Below, piece after piece: positions 43,472 through 53,336 of a DNA stretch of 64,000 nucleotides. The position numbers and the translations under genes are program-made. The stretch comes from Nicotiana tabacum (Eukaryota > Streptophyta > Magnoliopsida > Solanales > Solanaceae): contig NC_134082.1 in assembly GCF_000715075.1 (NCBI RefSeq), forward strand, positions 191,569,948 to 191,633,947. Reading direction: 5' to 3'. The number at the start of each line of letters is the position of its first letter. The stretch's first letter is position 1. The notes beneath the pieces were generated by a model that was not told where the DNA came from, searched no databases, and was given only the letters and a program-made list of their open reading frames with translations.

Positions 43472-44113
43472 TCATCCCAACAGACTCATTACTTCTGTTT
43501 TATTCTTCGGCAGTGGCAACTCTTGGATGGATTTGATCTTTGATGGGTCCAACTCAATGCCTCGCCGACTGACGATGAATCCCAACAGTTTTCCAGATGG
43601 AACACCAAATGCGCATTTGGACGGGTTGAGCTTAATATCGTACCTACAAAGTCTTTGGAAAAACTTCCTTAGGTCTGCCACGTGGTCTTCTTGATGCCTG
43701 GATTTTATGATCACATCATCCACGTATACCTCAATCTCTTTGTGTATCATGTCATGAAACATAGTAGTCATTGCTCTCATGTATGTTGCCCCAACATTCT
43801 TCAAACCAAATGGCATTACCCGGTAGCAATAAGTCCCCCACGGCGTAATGAAAACCGTCTTTTCCGCATCTTCTTCATTCATCAGAATCTGATGATACCC
43901 CGCATAGCAATCCACAAAAGACCTGATATCACATCTGGCACAATTATCGATCAAGATATGGATGTTGGGTAATGGAAAGTTATCCTTTGGGCTTGCCCTA
44001 TTTAGATTGCAGTAATCGACACACACCCTGATCTTCCCATCTTTCTTCGGCACTGGCACCACATTAGCCAACCAATCAGGATATCGAGTGACCCCAATAA
44101 CCTTTGCTTGCAA
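43472..44113 (-). pseudogene. element B reverse transcriptase
   Basis: 213 open codons between two stops. Motifs: VPVPKKDGKIRVCVDY, first catalytic Asp in SFVDCYAGYHQI, MPFGLKN and YVDD (130-133). The sequence type (ASPKDNFPLPNIHILIDN) is Tat/Ogre. Stops at both ends (about 44114 and 43472) interrupt an otherwise continuous frame. Confidence 0.92.
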
Positions 44114-44582
44114 CTACTTGGTTACTTCCTCTTTAATCTTCACACTCATGTCTGTTTTGAACTTCCTCAACTTCTGCTTGACGAGAGGGCATACCGGGTT
44201 AATGGGCAATTTGTGAACCACTAAATCCGTGCTTAACCCCGACATGTCATCATACAACCATGCAAAAACGTCTTTGAACTCAATAAGTGCTTTGATTAGT
44301 TCTTCCCTGATATTCGGTGCAATGTGGATGCTTATTTTAGTTTCCCTGATATCATCTGCATCCCTTAAATTGATAGCTTCTGTGTCATTTAAGTTGGGCT
44401 TGGATTTCTCTTCAAACTGGCTTAACTCTCTGTTTATCTCTTCGAATGCTTCATCCTCATTGTATTCCGATTCATCATCATAATCGACCTCTTGTACAAT
44501 TAGTTCGGAATCAGATTGATTTTTTAGACTGGGTTGAAGATCCTTTGTGCATGCCATGTCATTAGAACCAATATAAAGAGAA
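44114..44582 (-). pseudogene. element B pol N-terminal part
   Basis: Acidic linker, then IREELIKALIEFKDVFAW and HKLPINP, the region before RT in Ty3/gypsy pol. The frame is open upstream of the first likely ATG (44543) to a splice acceptor-like CTGAACAG at 44583, and the codons just after the acceptor are conserved in element C, suggesting translation enters by splicing. Confidence 0.8.
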
Positions 44583-44757
44583 CTGTTCAGAAAGAGAAAA
44601 GAAGAAAACAAAATTAGAACAAAATAAGAAGAGAAAATCTTTCACTTTATTAAAATACGGGATAACAGAGTTTCACACTTTACCGAATACAAAACAAAAC
44701 TGGATTACAACCCTAGAATAGTCAAAAATACAAGAAAGAAAAATCAGAGCTCACTAC
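44583..44757 (-). other. probable intron between gag-protease and pol
   Basis: 175 nt on minus: donor TTG/GTAGTG at 44757 and acceptor after a T-rich tract, CTGAACAG, at 44583. Removal skips the gag-protease stop (44754-44756) and joins the two frames in phase. Ogre elements are known to splice an intron at this position. Element C has a conserved acceptor (63918) but its donor is outside the window. Confidence 0.65.
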
Positions 44758-46181
44758 CAAGACTCCCTCCGGGTAGGAAGGGGAGTAGCCGTCCAATTGG
44801 TGATATTTGCCCTAGGCCCCACAAACTGTACATTTAACCTACTGGACCCTTCTCCAGCTTCTATCATGTTGACATCGGCGAACATCCTTTCAAAGCCCTC
44901 ATTCAAATCTCCATCTGGCCCAATCAGTGGTCCGAGAACCTTCGGAACCGACAACTTTCTGATACCTGTTCTGACAAATGATCTGGATAGGCGCGGGATT
45001 GGCTTGGGAAGGACCCAGACTCTTTTCTTCAACTCGCGGGCCCGTCTCACATCCGCCGTTGTAGGCTTGAACCCCAACCCAAAGGTATCCAGATTTTTGG
45101 GCAAATAAACCGGCTGAACAATACCCTGAAGATCAGCCCCTAAACCTTTGCCTGGCACAAACCCGTTCTTCAACATCTCCGAGGCTACCATGACAGTTGC
45201 AACTGCTATTTTGGGAAGTGGGATGCTTTCACCTTCGGGAACTTTGACCACTAATACCGTATCGAAAACCTGGTAAACCCACGGTCCCTTATCATCATAA
45301 GTCTCTATGAAGGGTACGATGGCATCATTTACGTTGCTTGCATTGTCTTCCCCATGTACTACGATCTCTTGCCTATCCCACTCGAATTTGACCATCTGAT
45401 GTAATGTAGAAGACACTGCTTTGGCGGCGTGGATTCAGGGTCGACCCAATAGAAGATTATATGACATTGTCACGTCTAACACTTGAAACTCTATGGTGAA
45501 CTCGACCGAACCAATTGTTAATTCAAGTATGATGTCACCCACTGTGTCTGTACCACCACCATCAAACCCTCAAACATAGATGATGTTATTGTGAATTCTG
45601 TCACCATCGACCTTCAGTTTGTTCAAGGTGGTCAAAGGACATATATTGGCACTAGACCCATTATCAATCAGTACTCGAGTGACTACCGAGTCTTCACACT
45701 TCACAGTCAAATAGAGGGCTCTATAATGTTCTGTACCCTCCAGGGGCAACTCTTCATCTGAAAAAGTGACCTTGTTGACCTCGAAGATCTTGTTTGCTAT
45801 TTTATCTAGATGGTTCACAGAGATCTTATCTGGAACATGGGCTTCGTTCAGAATTTTCATTAATACCCGGCGGTGCTCATCTGAATGGATCAACAAGGAT
45901 AACAATGAGATCTGTGTCGGGGTATTCCTCAACTTCTCGACAATGGAGTAATCTTGCGCCTTCATTTTCTTTAAAAATTCTTCCGCCTATTCCTCGATAA
46001 CTGGATTCTTTGTCGCTATTGGATTGGCCATTCTTAACTCTGCGGGAGAAAAACACCTTCCCGAACGAGTTAACCCTTGTGCCTCACATATTTCTTCCAC
46101 AACTTCCTTCCCCATGTGCATTACCATTACTTGATTGTAGCTCCATGGCACAGCTTTCTCACTGATTATCGGCAACTGCAC
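44758..46181 (-). pseudogene. element B protease with G-patch-like segment
   Basis: The protease has its active site in VLIDNGSSANICP (frame 45965-45570), where DNGS replaces the common DTGA/S. After a conserved linker with stops near 45569 and 45436, the 45416-44758 frame contains MLKNGFVPGKGLGADLQG followed by FGLGFKPT, a glycine-rich G-patch-like motif of the kind that binds nucleic acid. It ends at the proposed splice donor. Stops and breaks near 45987 and upstream make it non-functional. Confidence 0.8.
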
Positions 46182-48296
46182 TACTGGCCTGATAACAACT
46201 GGTCATGTGCATGCCCCCTTCACGGCTACTGGCTTGCTTGATATCTCTTGCACCGTTACTTTGACCGGCTCTGGATTCTTGGCAACATCAGACGAACTCT
46301 TCCCCATCACCACCACTGGCTTGCCTTCTACCCTTTCCGCCTATACTACCACGTTTCCACTGATCAACTTTTCTTTCGGACTGGCACGGATCATCATTAC
46401 CGTTTGTGAGGGCTTCTTGAGCTTCCTTCCTTCGTGCACTAGTTCGATCATATGGGCTTCATGGTGTGTCGGCAACGGGTTCTGATTGATGTTAGGTGCC
46501 TCTGGCTCCTGGACCTCGATCATATTTGTGTCAATATGATCTTGTACGGCAGTCTTCAACTTCCAACACTTCTCAGTATCATGCCTGGGAGCCCCCGAAC
46601 AATATTCATAGCTTACCGAGTGGTCCAGATTTTTGGGAAGGGGATTTGGCAATTTGGGCTCCACAGGACTCAATAGGCCTAACTACCTCAATTTGTGGAA
46701 CAGAGTAGTATTGGTTTCTCCCAGCGGAGTGAATGTTCTCTGCCTCTGCACCCTTTCATTCTTGAAAGTCTGATTCCCACGAAAACCTGGTCCCGGAGGA
46801 TTCCTGTAAGCCCTTGGTGGTGGATATATGTTTTGTGGAGGTGGATATGTGTTTTGTGGAGGTGGATATGTGTTTTGTGAAGGTGGATATGTATTCGGGG
46901 GAGGTGGATATGTATTCTGGGGAGCCAGCGCACGCCATTGCGGGCGAGCTGGAGGCTAGGTGTAAGTTTGGGCGTGATAGATAGAGAAATGTGGCTCTTG
47001 TGGTGGGTAGTAGGGCTGTGGAGGGCCGTATGGAATGTGTGGGTAATTTGAGTGATGGGGTGTAGGTTGGTAGTGAGGGGGGACCTCTGGATCTGGACCA
47101 AGTACCTGCCTCGACTGTTGCGACATCTTCCTTTTTCTTCTTTCCGAGCGCACCTCCCGTGCCGCTTTGGATGGCCTGAGTGGTTGCTTTAATCGCCGAA
47201 TAGCTCAGGATTTTGTTGGACTTATGTCTCTCTTCAATCATACCGCCCATTTTTACTACTTTGTTGAAAGACTTGCCAACTGACGTCACCAGGTGACCGA
47301 AGTAAGTTGGCTCCAGAGCCTGTAGAAAGTAGTCCACCATTTCCCCCTCTCTCATCGGAGGATCGACTCTTGCCGCCTGCTCTCTCCAGCGGAATCCAAA
47401 TTCTAGAAAGCTTTCCCCAGGGTTCTTCTCAAGTTTCAACAATGTGAGACGGTCGGGGACGATCTCAAGGTTGTACTGGAAGTGGCCTGGAAAGGCTTGT
47501 GCCAGATCGTCCCAGGTGTACCACCTGCTAGAATCCTGTCTTGTGTACCATTCCAGTGCAGACCCGCTTAGACTTTGACCAAAATGAGATATCAACAGCT
47601 CGTCTTTTCCTCCGGCCCCTCTCATCTTACTGCAAAAACCTCGTAGATGTGCCATTGGATTACCGTGCCCCTCGTATAGATCAAACTTTGGTATCTTGAA
47701 CCCTACCGGCAATTGAATATCGAGGAATAGGCACAGATCTTTGTAGGCCACACTGACTTGGTTGCCTAACCCATGGATATTCCTGAAGGACTGCTCCAGG
47801 CTTTAAAACTTTCGAAGCATTTCGTCTTGCCCTGGGCTCTTAACCGGCTTTTCAGTCTCTACCGGGATCTCGAAGTGAGTATTATAAGTATGAGGCTCGG
47901 GTGCTTTGAAGGTTGGTTCAGGGGGTAATATTAGTTATCGTGAGCCTGAAACAACGGCTCACTGGATGATCTTTGCAGCGTGGCTGGTAGGGGTGCCACA
48001 AAAACAGGAACATTTGGTGAAAGAGGGTTCTGATTAGGTTGTGAAGCTTGGGGATCATAGGCATTTCTTCCCTGATAGTATTGGTGACTGGGGAAGCTTG
48101 TCGAAGGGCCGGGGGAAGGGTATTCCGGCGTGTATCCTGGTGGGAGAGTGGGAGTAACGGGAGGGCCAGGCACTTTTTGTACCCTAGCTAAGGCCAACTG
48201 CATTTCTTTCATCTCCGGTCTCATCTTATCCATTTCCTCCTTCAGCATTTGATTCTCCGTCCTTTCATCCTCGACACTTTGGTTTGAACTAGTCAT
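46182..48296 (-). pseudogene. element B gag
   Basis: Starts MTSSNQSVEDERTEN (48296) with a predicted coiled coil (about 10-45) and a proline-rich stretch. The capsid-like core has GFKIPKFDLYEGHGNP, LSGSALEWY, WDDLAQAF and MREGEMVDYFLQALEP (frame 47751-46756). A Pro/Tyr-rich region follows, with five heptads of NTYPPP type (46821-46925), and then a reduced zinc knuckle (CX5HX4C, YCSGAPRHDTEKC). Several stops between 47930 and 47752 and a frame change near 47130 break it. Confidence 0.85.
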
Positions 48297-48630
48297 GCTT
48301 TTTAGTACGGGCCCTTTGGATCTTGTTTGGTAATGGTAATCTGCCAGAATGTTCTAACAAACTAACTGGTTCGAAATCTCTGGATAAACAACAAACTTGT
48401 TAGCGTTAGAGTTTAACACATATTGCAATTTCACGTTGGGGGATGCAATGTTCCTAGGCAGTTTAACCATTTCTAACATGTCTTTGCTTCGACCGCATGC
48501 GCCATTCCGGCGTACTTTGTTTGTGCCTCGTTTAAGTGTTTCTGAAACTTTCTTTATCTCTCTTTTTATTTCTTTCTTTTCCTTTCTTTTATTCACTTTG
48601 CCTTTTCTCTTTTTCTTTTTAGTGGTGGTC
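48297..48630 (-). other. leader between ORF1 and gag of element B
   Basis: Non-coding; includes an A/G-rich tract on minus (about 48620-48540) directly after module b2, as in element A after a2. Confidence 0.55.
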
Positions 48631-48690
48631 GAATCTTATGTGGATTGCCTACGTATCATGTCCCCGCATGAATCAGACCGCGCGTAGTTC
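48631..48690 (-). repeat. structured UTR module b2
   Basis: CTACG 48649-48653 with CGTAG 48683-48687. Inner TCATG 48656-48660 with CATGA 48667-48671. AATC 48632-48635 with GATT 48643-48646. All three stems are intact. It lies ~340 nt upstream of the gag start. Confidence 0.65.
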
Positions 48691-49401
48691 TGCCACAAGT
48701 GCGGAAAATAAAGACACCATTTTTGTATTTTTCAACCTTTACTAGCAAAACGTTTTATTACAAGGCAAAACATTTTTGAAAGGAAATTGACAGACTTGAT
48801 ACAGACTACAGACTTTATGTAAAAAAGGGAAATACAAACTCCGACGGACAACAGACTCTAAAGACAAGGAAAATACAGACTCAAACTATGAATGTTTCAT
48901 AGTTTTGAATTTCGGCGCCCGCGGGGCGTCGTTCGGCCTCGCCACGGGCTTTGGTGCAAGGCCCCTTTGCAGATCTTTCAAATCTTCCATGATCTAGTGG
49001 ACATAAATCATTATTGAAGCAAAGAAAGTGGTACGGAACATATCCTCAAAAGCTAGGCACTTTATGGTGATGTAGTGCCCCATCATTTGAGCGTTGTAAA
49101 GGAGTTGATCCTGAAACTCATTCATCTATTCTCCATTCGGTCCATTAGATCATAGTAGCGCTTTCTATCTGCTCTGGCATCTCGGGCTTGTCTGAAGATC
49201 CGCTCTTAGAGAGTGGATATTGTTTCTCTCAATATAGTGATGTTCCTTTCGTGGTCCCTCTTCATTTGTTGCATAGACCGTGCTCGCTCTTCTGTCTTCT
49301 TTATCCGTTTCACCTGGATTCTCGCTAGACCAGCTTTAGATTTTTCCAGGTCTTCTTGATACTCGAGGACTTTCTTCTTTAGACCGTTTATGAGACTTTC
49401 A
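48691..49401 (-). other. spacer between ORF1 and module b2
   Basis: No long frame. The part next to ORF1 on minus appears to continue its coiled-coil coding in broken form (GCTGGTCTAGCGAGAATCCA region near 49330). The rest is unassigned. Confidence 0.4.
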
Positions 49402-50863
49402 TCAACCCGGCTTCTCTTTGGGGTTTCTGGTAGCCATTTTCATTTCCTGGATTTGAGCTTTGAGGACCTCATTTTCCTGAGCTAGTTTTCTCTTTTCTCC
49501 CTCATTTGCAGCGATATGCAAATCTTTCTCAAATTTCAAATATTTAACTTGCTTCTCCAACTTGCCTATTGTAACCCTGTACTCGTGCTCTTTATCCAAC
49601 CAATCCCATTGTTCTTGCAACGCCTTGACGAATTCCTAGAGATGGGGTATTTTAGCCGTCCTTTCGTGCTCAAGTTCTCTCATGTACCAAGCAAGGTATC
49701 CTGGCGCCACTTAGTCTTTAGCCTGATCCTGCACGCAAGTATCTGCTTTTAAATATTGGCATTCACTCCAGATCTGTCGGACTCTTGCTTCAGGGAACTG
49801 TCCGTCAAGGCTAATCTCAATTACTTGAGCACTAAGATCTTCCTCCTGTGGCACTGTTTGGCATCTCCCGAGTTGTCTCAAAATCCGATATGGAGCGTAA
49901 GGCTGAATGCTCTTGAGCCCCATCAATAGAAAGTGGGTCCTAGCTGCCGGCATATAGATGACCTCGTCAATGGGCAACTATCCTAGTGTCCACTATATTT
50001 GGCTGGCGTTGAGGGTCCGAAAGAATGATGTCCATGCCGTAACTCCCTCGGGTAGACTAACCCCCTTTATTCTTGTGTAGAACTCTTCTATGCAAGTTTT
50101 CTTCAAGGAACCATAACTCAAGAGTTGGGAACAGTGGCAGAGATACTCAGTCATCCATATTTGTAGCAACAAGTTACACCCCTCAAAAAAGTTCCCTCTG
50201 GCTTTGCAGTCTGTGAGAGCTCGGAAGATATCAGATACTATCATAGGCGCAAGAGTGCTTTCATCTTGAGTGAGCAAGGTACTGACGACCCCGACTATTT
50301 TCAGATCAATGTTTCCGTCTTTCCTTGGAAATACCAAAAGGCCCAAAAAGGTTATCATAAAAGCCACTCGTCTATGCTCGTCCCATTTCTGACGGTTACT
50401 TTTGCTGCATAATTGGTTACCCGGGTTGTTGAATCCTCCTACGTATCTGTCGTATATGAAGTGCGGATTACAAAACCTGGGCCAAATCTGGCTTATGGAC
50501 CATCCTGGGCATCTTTAACGAATCTAAAAACCGATGCACAGTGATAGCTCTTGGAGTAACCAGGTATTTTTGCCTCAACGGAACTTCAACATTTCCAATG
50601 TACCCGGCTATTTCCTCCAAAGTCGGGGTGAGTTCAAAATCGGAGAAGTGGAAGACATTGTGTTCCGGGTCCCAGCAGGTGACCAAAGCTCTTATGATAT
50701 CCCCCCGAGGCTGGATTTCCAATAAACCCGTAAGACCTTTTAGATATTTCTTGACCTCATCTTTCCCTTCACCACCTAAATCATCCCACCATAGCCGCAA
50801 CTTGAAAGGGATTTTAGCCATTATTGAAAAAGGTTCATTTTGCATCATGCTCATCCTGCACAT
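49402..50863 (-). pseudogene. element B ORF1: plant-mobile-domain-like protein
   Basis: Starts MCRMSMMQNEPF. The first 131 codons (50863-50468) carry WDDLGGEGKDEVKKYL and HNVFHFSDFELTPTLEEIAG, typical of plant mobile domain (DUF1985/DUF7745-like) proteins. A frameshift near 50468 follows, then one frame to 49402 interrupted by four stops (about 49993, 49978, 49711 and 49637). It ends in a Glu/Lys-rich coiled coil (IGKLEKQVKYLKFEKDL). An extra ORF before gag is a trait of Ogre elements; its function is unknown. Confidence 0.75.
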
Positions 50864-51165
50864 TTATTAAGGTGATTAAGCAAAAAATAAATTTTATTTG
50901 ACTCAACCAATTGGCTGTTTTTTTAATTTTTCACAGATTAAAAGAAAGATCCGGTTCCGAACACGACCTTTCAGCACTTCGGGAACGAAGATTTTGAGGC
51001 TGGGTGAGTTAACCGGTCAAAAATCCTAAAATGACTACAAGTGGCCGTTTATGCAAAGTCAGCCTTCCGCCGTCCCTTTTGGGAACATTCGGCTAAAAAC
51101 GGCGTCACCCGACTTATTTATGACGAAAATTAAAATTTTTGACATTTTTGTAAAGGGGAGGTTGG
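50864..51165 (-). other. element B 5' UTR, second part
   Basis: Contains the single homologue of the ~180-bp segment that is duplicated in element A (8121-8517). Non-coding. Confidence 0.6.
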
Positions 51166-51222
51166 ACCCGATGAGGGTTGCTTACGTATCCCGCACCCTG
51201 TGAGAATCAAACCGGCGTAGTT
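51166..51222 (-). repeat. structured UTR module b1
   Basis: CGTAG 51216-51220 pairs with TTACG 51182-51186 except at the outermost base. The inner hairpin between ATTCTCAC and GTGCGGGAT (minus) has one bulge. ACCC 51166-51169 pairs with GGGT 51175-51178. Corresponds to a1. Confidence 0.55.
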
Positions 51223-51974
51223 CGAGTAGATAAAACAAACTTCTTTTGAAAACAAGACTCTTTTCAATGGCAAATAAAACCATTTTTCATAAACAAAACC
51301 CTTTTTTTTCATTTTCTCAAAAATTCGACAGAGTTTCGACGCTATTTGGACATTGATTTTTTTTCAAAATAGGCGATTAACCATCTATATCTCTCTTTCC
51401 TCAAAGTATTCAAAAACCGGTCAGCATGCAAGTCCGAAGCAAACAAATGCACAGGTAACAAGTTGGATGCATCAGGATGGTCTTTTGTCGTTTTGGTACA
51501 CCTTTCCTAGACAGACCCAACCCCTGTGTTGAGCCTCCAAAGTCAAATGCACATGATGCAAACAAACGTTCATACTAGGGATCCGGCATGAAGCTGAGTT
51601 ATTCTAGGTTCGTAACCTGGGTATTTGTTCTAGACTATGTACCTGAGCGGACAACTCGAGTCGAAGAGGGGGCTACGTACCGGGGACCCGCAAGATCGTC
51701 CGGCTTTGTAACTTGTTCGGCCTCTTTCTTATTTCAGGGTATGACACTAACAGAATAGGGAGTCTCAACCAGTAAGCACATCCTCGGAGGTGAGAAGAGA
51801 AGGGTTTCGTAGCAGTTTATATACAATTCAAATAATATCAAAGCGATAAAAGCAACATTTTGCACATTTAGGCCAAAATATGTAATAAGATCAAATAATA
51901 AATGAAGCCAAATAATAACAATTATTCCAGGCTCGAATTCTTGAACCCTCAACCAGAGATTTTGGGTTGTAAAT
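51223..51974 (-). other. element B 5' UTR, first part
   Basis: Leader homologous to element A 7000-7990, including the ATGCATCAGGATGG region and the GGATCCC stretch. Non-coding. Confidence 0.6.
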
Positions 51975-51992
51975 TCCCCAACAGAGTCGCCA
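51975..51992 (-). promoter_or_regulatory. primer binding site of element B
   Basis: On minus TGGCGACTCTGTTGGGGA, 4 nt after the 5' LTR. Its complement ends CGCCA and resembles the T-arm/acceptor 3' end of a tRNA-Arg. Confidence 0.75.
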
Positions 51993-51996
51993 GAGC

Positions 51997-53336
51997 TGTC
52001 ACACCTCCTTTTTCGCCCGCTCTCCCGCGAAGGGGCGCAGAGGGAGTTTTTCCAATTTAAAGGACAACCGAAACGAGATTTATTATTTAATTCAGAGTCG
52101 CCACTTGGGAGATTTATGGTGTCCCAAGTCACCTATTGAATCCCGAATCGAGGAAAAGATTGACTCTATATTACAGTCCGCGAATCAGAAATCCGAGTAA
52201 GGAATTCTGTTAACCCGGGAGAAGGTATTAGGCATTCCCGAGTTCCGTGGTTCTAGCACGGTCGCTCCACTGTCATATTCGAATTATTTATCTAATTTTA
52301 ATACATGTTGAACTTATGTGCAAATTTTAACTGTTTTCCACTTTTTTATTATTTTTAACGAGAATTGCAACGTCGTGAAAATACACCTCGAACCACGTCA
52401 CATCAATGCACCCGTGGTTATTGACACATTTCAACTATGTTGAGATTTGGATTTGGGTCACATAAATGTGCACCCGAGTTTAAGAAAGTAAATTATTAAA
52501 GGCGCGCCTAAAGCGGCTAACGTATCATTATTTTGGGTAAGGCCGTGAAATTTTGCTAAACGGCCCATCCCGAAGTCTAAGTAATTTTACCAACATGTAT
52601 AGAGGGCCCCGCATCTTGTGTATTTTTGTTTGTCGAGGCTCGTCTCATTCATTATTTTTAAAAGGAATTTGCAACGTCATGGAAATACATCTCAAACCAC
52701 GTCACAATCAATGTACCCGTGATTAGCGACACATTTCGACTTCGTTGAGTTTTGGATTTGGGTCACATAAATGTGCACCCGAGTTTAAGAAAGTAAATTA
52801 TTAAAAGCGCGTCTAAAATGACTAGCACGTTATTGTCTTTGGAGAGGGCCGTGAAATTCACTAAACGGCCCATTCCGAATTCTAAATGTTTCATTTTAAC
52901 CATTTATTAAGGGCACCGCAATTTATGCGTTTTACTAGGCGAGGCTCATATCGTTTATTTTAAAAGGACAACCCTAAAGTGACTACATTTTCTATTTTTT
53001 TTCTAAAGATAAAGAAAAGGTCCTAATTAGTTAATATTATAAAAGCAGGCTTCGAGTTCAAGTTCGAGTCCAAACAAAAGGACGGACCTTTTAATTTGAA
53101 CCCGCTACCTAACTCAAAGCCCCAAACTTATATTGTGTTAACTATATACTGAAACCTTTAAATCAAGCCCAAATTAAATGGGCCAACTAATTCTACTTGT
53201 GAACGAACAATAATAGGTGGGCCTTGGGGCAAGCCCAAAACCGAATGGGGCGTGCCAAGCTGCGTAGGAGAGATCGAGGGATCGAGCCCCTGAAGTCAAG
53301 CATTTACTTATTCATTTTTGCATGTCATTAGGTAAG
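51997..53336 (-). repeat. Element B 5' LTR, U5 part only
   Basis: 1340 bp matching 33069-34408 (also 1340 bp) until the insertion of element C after GTAAG. In the first ~320 nt I count about 24 differences between the two copies, mostly transitions. Confidence 0.92.
53332..53336. repeat. candidate target site of element C
   Basis: GTAAG immediately before the LTR terminus TGTCACACC. The uninterrupted B LTR shows GTAAG followed by CATCTT (34404 onwards). The second copy would lie beyond the window. Confidence 0.75.

Larger units (their letters stand above)
33069..53336 (-). mobile_element. Element B: Ogre-like Ty3/gypsy (Tat lineage) retrotransposon, degenerate
   Basis: Minus-strand element: 3' LTR 33069-37866, internal region 37867-51996 (14.1 kb), and 1340 bp of the 5' LTR (51997-53336) before element C interrupts it. 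It has an extra ORF1 upstream of gag, gag-protease and pol in separate frames with a probable intron, two RNase H domains and 3' UTR tandem repeats, all traits of the Ogre/Tat group. The intact element would be about 23-24 kb. Every coding part has stops. The candidate target duplication is TTCGA (33064-33068); its partner is outside the window. Confidence 0.9.
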
